A stretch of 7,263 nt of DNA, taken from NCBI GenBank assembly GCA_035648415.1, contig DASRLO010000044.1:1-7263 (forward strand), read 5' to 3'. This DNA is from DATARH01 sp035648415 (GTDB lineage Bacteria > Pseudomonadota > Alphaproteobacteria > ATCC43930 > CGMCC-115725). Under the pieces are notes generated by a model, which saw nothing but the letters and a program-made list of their open reading frames with translations, ran no database searches and had not been told where the DNA came from. The position numbers and the translations under genes are program-made. Positions 1-6,488 of this stretch are shown piece after piece; position 1 is the first letter of the stretch; each line of letters begins with the position of its first letter.

Positions 1-1167
1 GCCGGCGCCGACGGTGCGGCCGCCTTCGCGGATCGCGAAGCGCAAGCCCTCCTCCATCGCGATCGGCACCAACAGCTCGACGTTCATCGTCACGTTGTCC
101 CCCGGCATCACCATCTCGGTGCCCTCCGGCAGCTTCACCGAGCCGGTCACGTCGGTCGTGCGAAAATAAAACTGCGGCCGGTAATTGTCGAAGAACGGCG
201 TGTGGCGCCCGCCCTCCTCCTTGGTCAAGACATAGGCCTCGGCGACAAACACCGTGTGCGGGGTGATCGAACCCGGCTTCGCCAGGACCTGGCCGCGCTC
301 CACCTCCTCGCGCTTGGTCCCGCGCAACAGGACCCCGATATTGTCCCCCGCCTCGCCCTGGTCCAAGAGCTTCCGGAACATCTCGACACCGGTCGCGATC
401 GTCTTCGTCGTCGGCCGCAGCCCGACGATCTCGACCTCGTCGCCGACCTTGACGATCCCGCGCTCGACACGACCCGTCACCACCGTGCCGCGCCCCGAGA
501 TCGTGAACACGTCCTCGATCGGCATCAAAAACGGCCGGTCCTTCGCCCGCTCCGGCTGCGGGATGTACGAATCCACCGCCGCCATCAGCTTCAAAATCGA
601 TTCCTTGCCAACCGCGTCATCGCGGCCATCGAGCGCGCACAACGCCGAACCCTGCACCACCGGGATGTCGTCGCCGGGAAACTCGTACGACGACAGCAGC
701 TCGCGCACCTCAAGCTCGACCAGCTCCAGCAGCTCCGGGTCGTCCACCATGTCGACCTTGTTCATGTAAACCACCAGCGAGGGCACCCCCACCTGGCGCG
801 CCAAGAGGATGTGCTCGCGCGTCTGCGGCATCGGACCGTCCGCCGCCGACACAACCAGGATCGCCCCGTCCATCTGCGCCGCCCCGGTGATCATGTTCTT
901 CACGTAATCCGCGTGCCCCGGGCAATCGACATGCGCGTAATGCCGGTTCGCCGTCTCATATTCGACATGCGCCGTCGCGATCGTGATCCCGCGCGCCTTC
1001 TCCTCCGGAGCCTTGTCGATCTGGTCGTACGCGGTGAACGTCGCTCCCCCGGACTCCGCCAAAACCTTGGTGATCGCCGCCGTCAACGTCGTCTTCCCAT
1101 GGTCGACGTGACCAATCGTCCCAATGTTGCAGTGCGGCTTGTTCCGGTTAAACTTCGCCTTACCCAT
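1..1167 (-). CDS. tuf: Elongation factor Tu, 3' end cut by window edge
   Basis: EF-Tu is the GTPase that carries aminoacyl-tRNA to the ribosomal A site in the cytoplasm. The reverse strand reads MGKAKFNRNKPHCNIGTIG onward for 389 codons without a stop and ends in ...GGRTVGAG, so only about 7 C-terminal residues of a ~396-residue protein are missing. Visible GTPase motifs are the P-loop GHVDHGKT (residues 19-26), switch I RGITIA (59-64), DCPGH (81-85) and NKVD (136-139). SAL follows at the guanine-binding G5 position. Domains 2 and 3 are intact (GRGTVVTGRVERG; GGRHTPFF; YRPQFYFRTTDVTG; MVMPGDNV). The start at 1167 is fixed by homology to the family N-terminus and has an AGGA about 10 nt upstream (near 1178-1181). 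The gene follows tRNA-Gly by 45 bp and is probably on the same transcript. Nothing looks degenerate. Identity is very secure; what is unseen is only the extreme C-terminus and what follows it. Confidence 0.98.
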   Translation of the reverse strand, partial: MGKAKFNRNKPHCNIGTIGHVDHGKTTLTAAITKVLAESGGATFTAYDQIDKAPEEKARGITIATAHVEYETANRHYAHVDCPGHADYVKNMITGAAQMDGAILVVSAADGPMPQTREHILLARQVGVPSLVVYMNKVDMVDDPELLELVELEVRELLSSYEFPGDDIPVVQGSALCALDGRDDAVGKESILKLMAAVDSYIPQPERAKDRPFLMPIEDVFTISGRGTVVTGRVERGIVKVGDEVEIVGLRPTTKTIATGVEMFRKLLDQGEAGDNIGVLLRGTKREEVERGQVLAKPGSITPHTVFVAEAYVLTKEEGGRHTPFFDNYRPQFYFRTTDVTGSVKLPEGTEMVMPGDNVTMNVELLVPIAMEEGLRFAIREGGRTVGAG

Positions 1168-1212
1168 CGCCTCGGCTTCCTATCCGAAAGAGGAACTTCT
1201 CGCTAAAAACCC

Positions 1213-1286
<74 letters not shown>

Positions 1287-1467
1287 CCGATCCCTGCCCG
1301 CCGTACCGCCGGTTCGCGAGCCCCGCTGCGGCAACCGGGCCACGCATCAGTCGCGTGACCGCCGGCCGCCCGGTGCCGCTGTCCGGCCCGAAGGCGCTGG
1401 CGACGGACCATCACGGTCCAGCGTCCAAACGGTCCGGAGAGCCGTAACCCTTACCTGTAACTCTTGC

Positions 1468-1830
1468 TTGCCTCCCAATCGTCACACCGACGGCCCGATC
1501 GCCCGGACTGTGCGCGAAGGCGCCCGCCGCACGGTACGCAAAACGGAGGCCGAGCCGCTCGGCATGTGTGCCGACGGCCACGGCTTCTATCTCCACGTCA
1601 GCCCCGCGGGGCGCAGTTTCATATGCCGATACGCGCTCAACGGCAAGCGCAGAGATATGGGGATCGGGCGGCCCGGCGTCATCGCCTCCAGCGGCCGCGT
1701 AGAACAACGCCATCGACCCGGGCCGCAGTCACGCGGGGCCACGCCGGAGCCCGCGGCCGCCGGGAACGTTGCAAGGGCATACCCGTTCCCGAATGCAGTC
1801 TCCCCGCTGCGACAAGGAACCCGCACATGA
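1468..1830 (+). pseudogene. Decayed tyrosine-recombinase (phage integrase) N-terminus
   Basis: The frame opened by TTG at 1468 contains a stretch (about 1564-1690) that resembles the arm-DNA-binding N-terminal domain (DUF4102 type) of P4-like integrases. It reads DGHGFYLHVSPAGRSF, then CRYALNGKRRDMGIG, compared with the family pattern DGGGLYLxVxPSGxKxWxxRYRxNGKRRxMxLG. After RPGVIAS the similarity stops. An AIDPGR string that recalls the GIDP that normally follows appears in another frame at 1709-1726, about seven codons too early, suggesting a frameshift plus a small deletion. No catalytic domain (R...HxxR...Y) follows; the rest of the frame is proline/arginine-rich and ends at a TGA overlapping the next gene's ATG. 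It is inferred to be the remnant of a mobile-element integrase. Residues outside 1564-1690 are not recognisable, and a short intact protein of unknown role cannot be fully excluded. Confidence 0.6.
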
Positions 1831-2045
1831 ACGACGCACCGACGACCCCGCCGACCTCCACCGCCGCGACGCGGCGCACCGAGCCGGAGGTGCTGGCGGG
1901 AATTTCCTCCGGCGAGGGTCAACCCGCCGGGTATGACTTTACCGCGCCCCCGGGAGTGGCCCCGCGCAGCCTGGTGACATTTGGCGCCGCCGCGCTTCTC
2001 GGCCTGGTCGCAAGTTTCGGAGTTTCGCGTTACCTGAACCGCTAG
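1827..2045 (+). CDS. Small tail-anchored membrane protein, unknown function
   Basis: A 72-residue protein beginning MNDAPTTPPTS and ending SRYLNR. I do not recognise a family. The ATG at 1827 has an AAGGA-type ribosome binding site (AGGA at 1815-1818, 8 nt spacing), which decides this start over much longer in-frame extensions. Residues 1-48 are hydrophilic and rich in Pro/Thr/Ala. Residues 49-66 (LVTFGAAALLGLVASFGV) form one probable membrane helix, followed by a short positive tail (SRYLNR), so a C-tail anchor with the N-terminus in the cytoplasm is likely. The start overlaps the TGA of the integrase-like frame (ATGA), and the gene converges on the end of the cyo operon with a 161-bp gap. 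No link to oxidase assembly can be shown. The ribosome binding site and the coherent helix favour a real gene, but it is short and could be spurious. Confidence 0.5.
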   Translation: MNDAPTTPPTSTAATRRTEPEVLAGISSGEGQPAGYDFTAPPGVAPRSLVTFGAAALLGLVASFGVSRYLNR

Positions 2046-2206
2046 CGCCGGCCCGGGACCCAGATAAGCGCCCGGCAGCACCGCTCGCCGCGATCGGCGG
2101 TCGACGCATCGTTCTTGCCGCCAAGCGAACCTATGCGGCCGAGTTTGCACCGGCCTTGCCGCCCCGGGCTATGGATGGCGGCGCGTTTCGCGGGCCGCGT
2201 CGGTGC

Positions 2207-2608
2207 TCAGCGCTGCATCTCCATCATCCGCGGCATCAGCATCATGTTGTGGTTCAGGTTCGCCATGATCCACAGCGAGCCGGCCATCAGCAGAAAGACG
2301 ATGAGCACCCCAAAGGCGAGCGCCAGCACGTTGTTGGTGCTTTCGGGGCCGGTCGTGATGTGGAGGAAAAACACGATGTGAACACCCATCTGCGCGATCG
2401 CCAGCACGATGAGGGCGACCGGAACGACAGGCATCCAGACGATACCGCTACCGCCGACATAGAACGAGGCCACGGTCAGCCCCGCCGCCATCGCCAGGCC
2501 GATGAGATAGCTGAAGACGCCGTGGGCGATGCCGCTCCCGTCGAGCCGCTGGTCCCCGGGCGCAGTGTCGTCGGCATGGGGATGAAGGTCGTCGACGAAC
2601 TCGCTCAT
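2207..2608 (-). CDS. cyoD: Cytochrome bo3 ubiquinol oxidase subunit IV
   Basis: Small integral membrane subunit of the bo3 quinol oxidase, thought to help assembly and stability of the metal-bearing subunit I. The 133-residue product starts MSEFVDDLHPHADD and has three predicted helices: about 31-51 (VFSYLIGLAMAAGLTVASFY), 57-84 (ending GVHIVFFLHI) and 94-117 (NVLALAFGVLIVFLLMAGSLW). The QMGVHIVFFLHI and WIMANLNHNMM stretches are characteristic of CyoD/COX4-pro proteins. It is longer than the E. coli protein (about 109 residues) because of a hydrophilic, acidic N-terminus and a Met-rich C-terminus after LNHNMM. The ATG overlaps the cyoC stop by 4 bp (ATGA), implying translational coupling. 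It is the last cyo gene here; no haem O synthase gene follows. Confidence 0.95.
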   Translation of the reverse strand: MSEFVDDLHPHADDTAPGDQRLDGSGIAHGVFSYLIGLAMAAGLTVASFYVGGSGIVWMPVVPVALIVLAIAQMGVHIVFFLHITTGPESTNNVLALAFGVLIVFLLMAGSLWIMANLNHNMMLMPRMMEMQR

Positions 2609-3249
2609 GCCCCGGCTCCCAGCAGGTAGACGACGGTGAACAACGCGACCCAGATGATGTCGAGCGCGTGCCAGAAGAGGCTGAAGCAGAGCATGCGGCG
2701 CAGAATGTCGGGGCGGAAGCCCTTGGCGAAGACCTGCGCCATCATCGTCAGCAGCCACAGCAGGCCGGCGCTGACGTGGAGGCCGTGACAGCCGACGACG
2801 GTGAAGAACGCGGTGAGGAAGGCGCTGCGCTGGGGTCCGTCGCCGCGCTCGACGAGACCGGCGAACTCGCTGACCTCCAGACCGACAAAGGCGGCGCCGA
2901 GGATGAAGGTCACCGCCATCGCAACATAGAACCAGAGCCGGCTGCGCGCGCCGGCGGAAATGCTGGCCAGGCCGCAGGCGAAGCTGGATGCCAGCAGGCA
3001 GCCGGTCTCGACCGCCACGCCGCGCACGTCGAAAATCTGGCTTCCGCTCGGCCCGCCCGCCGTTTGCCCCGCCAGCACCGCATAGGCGGCGAAAAACGCC
3101 GAGAACATCACGATGTCGCTGAGCAGGAAGATCCAGAAGCCGAAGGCGACAACGACGCGCTTCGGCGCCGGGCCGCCCTCGCCGCGACCGCGCGCGTCGC
3201 TGCGGCCGAGATCGCCGACGCGGTTGGGGTCGGCCGCGGCGATCGTCAT
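2605..3249 (-). CDS. cyoC: Cytochrome bo3 ubiquinol oxidase subunit III
   Basis: Subunit III of the haem-copper quinol oxidase; it carries no metals and packs against subunit I. The product is 214 residues (E. coli about 204), with a hydrophilic N-terminal segment of roughly 30 residues rich in Arg/Gly/Asp. Five helices are predicted: about 36-58 (FGFWIFLLSDIVMFSAFFAAY), 80-98, 105-127 (ending FVGLEVSEF), 143-172 (FFTVVGCHGLHVSAGLLW) and 187-210 (FSLFWHALDIIWVALFTVVYL). The signatures GxHGLHV and FWHALDxIW are diagnostic of the family. The start overlaps the cyoB stop by 4 bp and has no good Shine-Dalgarno sequence, so reinitiation after cyoB is likely. The absence of the two extra N-terminal helices seen in mitochondrial-type subunit III fits the CyoC type. 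Confidence 0.96.
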   Translation of the reverse strand: MTIAAADPNRVGDLGRSDARGRGEGGPAPKRVVVAFGFWIFLLSDIVMFSAFFAAYAVLAGQTAGGPSGSQIFDVRGVAVETGCLLASSFACGLASISAGARSRLWFYVAMAVTFILGAAFVGLEVSEFAGLVERGDGPQRSAFLTAFFTVVGCHGLHVSAGLLWLLTMMAQVFAKGFRPDILRRMLCFSLFWHALDIIWVALFTVVYLLGAGA

Positions 3250-5237
3250 GGCCGCGGGCCCACGGCAAGCGCGTCCCGGCGGGTACGGCGGTGGACGCGG
3301 TCGATCCGTGCGACCTCTTCGGCCGGGATCTCATACTCGTCGGCATCGCGCCAAGCGCAGAGGACAAAGGCGGCGTAGCCGCCGACAAAGCCCAGACCGA
3401 ACAGCCACCAGATGTGCCAGATCAGCGCGAAGCCCATCATCGTCGCGAAGAATGCGCAGAAGACCCCGGTCGGGCTGTTGCGCGGCATCTCGATCGGCTG
3501 GTAGTCCGGCTCCGCGGCCTCCTCTTGGGCGCGCAGCTTGATGCCCCAGTAGGCCTCGGCGTCCTCGACATCGGGCAGCACCGGGAAATTGAATGCCGGC
3601 GGCGGCGAGGACGTCGCCCATTCGAGCGATCTGCCGTCCCACGGGTCGCCGCTCAGGTCGCGCAGCTCGTCGCGGCGGCGAATGCTGACGACGAGCTGGA
3701 TCACCTGGCAGGCGGCGGCGGCGGTCATAATCACAATCCCCACCCCCGCCCACAGCACCCAGGGGCGCCACTCGGCCACGTCGTAATGCTGCAGGCGCCG
3801 CGTCATCCCGGCGAGGCCGGCGCCGTAGAGCGGCACGAAGACGACGAGGAACCCAAGGAGCGAAAGCCAGAAGGCGGCCTTGCCCCAACCCTCGTGCAGC
3901 CGGAAGCCGAACGCCTTGGGGAACCAGTAGCTCAGGCCGGCAAAGCCGCCGAACAACACGCCGCTGATGATCACGTTGTGGAAATGGGCGACGAGAAAAA
4001 GGCTGTTGTGCAGCACGAAATCGGCCGGCGGGATCGCCAGCAGCACCCCGGTCATGCCGCCGACCACAAAGGTGACCATAAAGCCGATCGCCCACAGCAT
4101 CGGCGTCGCGAAACGGATGCGGCCGCCGTACATCGTGAACAGCCAGTTGAAGATTTTCACCCCGGTGGGCACCGCGATGATCATCGTCGCGATGCCGAAG
4201 ATCGCGTTGACGTCGCTCCCCGCCCCCATCGTGAAGAAATGGTGCAGCCAGACCATGAACGAGATGATGCAGATCGCCATGGTCGCCGCGACCATCGAGC
4301 GGTAGCCGAACAGCGGCTTGCTTGAAAACGTCGAGACGACCTCGGAGAAGACGCCGAAGGCGGGCAGGACGAGGATGTAGACCTCCGGGTGGCCCCACGC
4401 CCAGATCAGGTTCATGAACATCATCATGTTGCCGCCGCCGGTATTGGTGAAGAAATGGAAACCGAGATAGCGGTCGAGCAGCAGCATCGCCAACGTGGCG
4501 GTGAGGATGGGAAAAGCGGCGACGATCAAGAGGTTCGAGGCGAGAGCGGTCCAGCAGAACATCGGCATGCGCAAATAGCTCATGCCCGGCGCGCGCATCT
4601 TGAGAATGGTGGCGACGAGGTTGATGCCGGTCATCAGGGTGCCGACGCCGGAAATCTCCAGCGCCCACAAGTAGTAGTCGACCCCGACGCCGGGCGAATA
4701 GCGCAGCTCCGAAAGCGGTGGATACGGCAGCCAGCCGGTCCGCGCGAACTCGCCGACGACGAGCGAGATGTTGACCAAGAGCGCGCCGGTCGCGGTCAGC
4801 CAGAAGCCGACCGAATTGAATGTCGGAAAGGCGACGTCGCGCACCCCGAGCTGCAGCGGCACCGCGAAGTTCATCAAACCGATCATCAACGGCATCCCGG
4901 CGAAGAAGATCATGATCGTGCCGTGCGCCGAGAAAATCTGGTCGTAATGCTCGGGCGGGAGATAGCCGGGCGCGTGGAAGGCGAGCGCCTGCTGCGAGCG
5001 GATCATCACCGCGTCGATAAAGCCGCGGAACAGCATCACGATGGCGAGCAGAATGTACATGACGCCGATGCGCTTGTGATCGACGCTGGTGATCCAGTCG
5101 TTCCACAAATAGGGCAGCCAACCCTTCACTACGACCAGCACCAGCACGCCGAGGAGGACCAGCGCGACGACCGCCCCGGCGATCAGCGGGATCGGCTGGT
5201 CGAAGGGGATCGCCGACCAGGTCAGCTTACCGAGCAT
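3246..5237 (-). CDS. cyoB: Cytochrome bo3 ubiquinol oxidase subunit I
   Basis: Catalytic subunit that oxidises ubiquinol, reduces O2 to water and pumps protons across the inner membrane. Its 663 residues match the E. coli length, and key residues sit one position earlier than in E. coli. Quinol-site residues are R71, D75 (RGFIDAVMIRSQQ), H97 and Q100 (PEHYDQIF). Low-spin haem b ligands are H105 and H420; the high-spin haem ligand is H418 (VAHFHN). CuB ligands are H283, H332 and H333, with Y287 in the cross-link position (WGHPEVY). D-channel residues D134 (RDVAFP) and E285 and K-channel K361 (TGVKIFNW) are all present, so this is an A-type pumping enzyme. Extra N- and C-terminal helices (about 17-40 and 590-626) are as in CyoB. 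The start overlaps cyoA by 11 bp with GGAA close upstream. The haem type (o versus a) cannot be read from the sequence. Confidence 0.98.
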   Translation of the reverse strand: MLGKLTWSAIPFDQPIPLIAGAVVALVLLGVLVLVVVKGWLPYLWNDWITSVDHKRIGVMYILLAIVMLFRGFIDAVMIRSQQALAFHAPGYLPPEHYDQIFSAHGTIMIFFAGMPLMIGLMNFAVPLQLGVRDVAFPTFNSVGFWLTATGALLVNISLVVGEFARTGWLPYPPLSELRYSPGVGVDYYLWALEISGVGTLMTGINLVATILKMRAPGMSYLRMPMFCWTALASNLLIVAAFPILTATLAMLLLDRYLGFHFFTNTGGGNMMMFMNLIWAWGHPEVYILVLPAFGVFSEVVSTFSSKPLFGYRSMVAATMAICIISFMVWLHHFFTMGAGSDVNAIFGIATMIIAVPTGVKIFNWLFTMYGGRIRFATPMLWAIGFMVTFVVGGMTGVLLAIPPADFVLHNSLFLVAHFHNVIISGVLFGGFAGLSYWFPKAFGFRLHEGWGKAAFWLSLLGFLVVFVPLYGAGLAGMTRRLQHYDVAEWRPWVLWAGVGIVIMTAAAACQVIQLVVSIRRRDELRDLSGDPWDGRSLEWATSSPPPAFNFPVLPDVEDAEAYWGIKLRAQEEAAEPDYQPIEMPRNSPTGVFCAFFATMMGFALIWHIWWLFGLGFVGGYAAFVLCAWRDADEYEIPAEEVARIDRVHRRTRRDALAVGPRP

Positions 5238-6168
5238 CGTCGGCTTCCGTCTTTGGGGAGACTTCGGGAGTGGGTCCCGGGCCCGGCGCGATCTTTTGCG
5301 TGACGATCATGTCGTAGAGCCCCGGCTGCGCGGAGCGGTAGGTGAACGGCGGCACATTGGCGCTCTGCTGGGCGAGCGTGGCGTAGCTCGCCGCATCGAG
5401 CGCGGGGCCGCCGCCGCGCACCGTGCCCACCCAGGCGTCGAAGCGGTCGGCGGCAACCGCGTTCACCTCGAAATGCATGCCGGAGAAGCCGTCGCCGCTG
5501 AACTGCGCGGACTGGCCGTAATAAACGCCCGGCTTGTCGGCCTGCAGGTTGAGCTGATCCGACATGCCGTTCATCGTGTAGATCATGCTGCCGAGCTGCG
5601 GTACGAAGAACGTGTTGAGGACGCTCGCCGAGGTCAGCGAGAAGTGCAGCGGCACGCCGGCCGGGACGGTCAGCTGATTAACGGCGGCGATCCCCTGGCC
5701 CGGATAGATGAAGAGCCATTTCCAATCGAGCGACACCGCCTGGATCTCGAGCGGCTTGGCCGCGGATTTCAGCGGCTTCGCCGGGTCTAGCTCATGCGCG
5801 CCGACCCAGCAGATGCCGCCGAGGAAGAGAATCACCAGCACCGGGATCGCCCAGGTGACCAGCTCGATCCGCCCCGAATAGGCCCAGTCGGGGAGGTAGC
5901 GCGCCCGCGTGTTGGCGGCCCGGAACCACCAGGCGAACCAAAAGATCGCGACGATCGTCGGCACCACGATCGCCAGCATGATCGCCAGCGAATTGTAGAG
6001 GATCGTCTTCTCGGCGGCGCCGACCGGGCCTTGCGGGTCGAGGATGGCGGCCTGGCATCCGGCGAGGCTGGATAAGACAGCGCAGCCGAACGCGGCCGCG
6101 GCCCAGCGCAACGGCCGCTTCGATCGCGATTGCCGTCGGTAACGGTAAGGAGCCCCCATGCTCACCAT
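5227..6168 (-). CDS. cyoA: Cytochrome bo3 ubiquinol oxidase subunit II (lipoprotein)
   Basis: Subunit II, anchored in the inner membrane with a periplasmic cupredoxin-fold domain; in the quinol oxidases it does not carry copper. The product is 313 residues (E. coli 315). A basic N-terminus (RYRRQSRSKRPLR) and hydrophobic stretch end in the lipobox LAGC, Cys38, so signal peptidase II cleavage and lipidation are expected. Two helices follow (about 57-80 and 103-123), then the cupredoxin domain (about 140-245) and the C-terminal COX_ARM region (about 245-292). At the CuA site the sequence is SAQFSGDGFSGM: both Cys positions are Ser (220, 224) and the His position is Phe228, which marks a quinol rather than a cytochrome c oxidase. 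It is the first gene of cyoABCD. Start choice is uncertain: ATG at 6168 or at 6159, neither with a strong ribosome binding site. Confidence 0.96.
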   Translation of the reverse strand: MVSMGAPYRYRRQSRSKRPLRWAAAAFGCAVLSSLAGCQAAILDPQGPVGAAEKTILYNSLAIMLAIVVPTIVAIFWFAWWFRAANTRARYLPDWAYSGRIELVTWAIPVLVILFLGGICWVGAHELDPAKPLKSAAKPLEIQAVSLDWKWLFIYPGQGIAAVNQLTVPAGVPLHFSLTSASVLNTFFVPQLGSMIYTMNGMSDQLNLQADKPGVYYGQSAQFSGDGFSGMHFEVNAVAADRFDAWVGTVRGGGPALDAASYATLAQQSANVPPFTYRSAQPGLYDMIVTQKIAPGPGPTPEVSPKTEADDAR

Positions 6169-6240
6169 CGTCGATTACGGGCGTCGCACAACCCCGCGGG
6201 GTCGAGCGGATCGGCGGACTCGATGACTTCGCCTATCGCT

Positions 6241-6264
6241 CGACAGCGGCTTCACACGCTGCCG
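6241..6264. repeat. Imperfect inverted repeat, possible operator upstream of cyoA
   Basis: CGACAGCG (6241-6248) faces CGCTGCCG (6257-6264) across an 8-base spacer; seven of eight positions pair and the mismatch would be a G-U in RNA. It lies about 75-95 bp ahead of the cyoA start. It could be a site for a dimeric regulator, or a hairpin in the cyo leader if transcription starts upstream of it. No regulator can be named, and in GC-rich DNA such repeats also arise by chance. Confidence 0.3.
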
Positions 6265-6288
6265 CAAGTACCGACAAAAATCCATGCG

Positions 6289-6317
6289 GAAAATGCGGGC
6301 GAGCCGCTCGCCGTCAA
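6289..6317 (-). promoter_or_regulatory. Weak sigma70-like promoter candidate for cyoABCD
   Basis: On the minus strand TTGACG (plus 6312-6317) matches the -35 consensus at five of six bases and is followed after 17 bases by ATTTTC (plus 6289-6294), a poor -10. The spacer is almost filled by the palindrome GGCGAGC-C-GCTCGCC at 6298-6312. If used, it would give a leader of roughly 110-120 nt. The -10 is too weak for confidence. Confidence 0.25.
6298..6312. repeat. Perfect 7-bp inverted repeat, possible operator
   Basis: GGCGAGC and GCTCGCC are exact reverse complements separated by one base. The repeat sits between the candidate -35 and -10 elements of the cyo-facing promoter, a position where a bound repressor or a MerR-type spacer-binding activator would act. 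This is inference from position only. Confidence 0.3.
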
Positions 6318-6425
6318 CTCGTCCGCGATTTGCCGTTGTTCCGGCGGGCTCGATCTTGCCGCTCAGAGGGGAGCGCGGCCGAAAATCGCATTCCCCCGGT
6401 GGATGAGGGCTTTCTGCCCCCGGCC

Positions 6426-6451
6426 GGAAACCCTCGCCGCCGGCCGGCGTT
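6426..6451 (+). promoter_or_regulatory. EcfG-like (general stress response) promoter candidate
   Basis: GGAAAC at 6426-6431 and CGTT at 6448-6451 resemble the alphaproteobacterial EcfG/SigT consensus GGAAC-N16-17-CGTT. Counting GGAAA as the -35 gives one mismatch and a 17-base spacer; the CGTT match is exact. Transcription would begin near 6457-6460, about 30 nt before the ATG of the HHE gene, a normal leader length. The spacer is very GC-rich (Cgcc/Cggc runs), so chance resemblance is possible. Confidence 0.35.
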
Positions 6452-6488
6452 TGCCGGGCAATATTTTCTCTCACCGAAAGGCTCGGCC

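Larger units (their letters stand above)
6169..6488. promoter_or_regulatory. Divergent control region between cyoA and the HHE gene
   Basis: This 320-bp stretch has no convincing gene and separates two divergently transcribed units, so it should hold both promoters. It contains a perfect 12-bp palindrome ACCCCGCGGGGT at 6191-6202 (within the probable cyoA leader), an 8-bp imperfect inverted repeat at 6241-6264, a 7-bp perfect inverted repeat with a 1-base centre at 6298-6312, a weak sigma70-like candidate facing cyoA, and an EcfG-like candidate facing the HHE gene. I saw no FNR/ANR-type box (TTGAT-N4-ATCAA) on either strand. Short open frames across it have no recognisable domain. Confidence 0.6.

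Noticed and set aside
202..1206. Long plus-strand open frame across the EF-Tu gene
   Set aside because: It is antisense to tuf, Arg/His/Leu-rich and without a domain; the minus strand clearly encodes EF-Tu.
1411..1713. Minus-strand 100-codon frame opposite the integrase-like stretch
   Set aside because: No recognisable domain or ribosome binding site, whereas the plus strand carries a family-like integrase segment.
2086..2099. CGCCG-CGAT-CGGCG hairpin as a terminator for the small gene or cyo
   Set aside because: Only five base pairs and no T run on either strand.
2158..2182. GCCGCC/GGCGGC inverted repeat just after cyoD as the cyo terminator
   Set aside because: Thirteen-base loop, six-base stem and no T run; not distinguishable from chance in GC-rich sequence.
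2207..3388. A 393-codon minus-strand frame that would fuse an extra N-terminus to CyoD
   Set aside because: The part before MSEFVDDLHP is an Arg-rich shadow of cyoC and cyoB. The CyoD start at 2608 overlaps the cyoC stop by the usual ATGA.
3331..5121. 596-codon minus-strand frame inside cyoB, and long plus-strand frames at 3291-4325 and 4389-5303
   Set aside because: Out-of-frame or antisense shadows of cyoB: highly Arg/Ala- or His/Asp-rich, with no family resemblance. GC-rich codons leave few stops in alternative frames.
6158..6226. Plus-strand 22-codon frame (MLTIVDYGRR...) preceded by AAGGAG five bases before the ATG
   Set aside because: The ribosome-binding-site-like sequence is the complement of the cyoA start region; the peptide is tiny, Arg-rich and without support. 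Probably coincidence.
6338..6342. GGAAC on the minus strand as an EcfG -35 for cyoABCD
   Set aside because: The -10 block at workable spacing is AGTT at 18 bases rather than CGTT at 16-17, so the match is incomplete.
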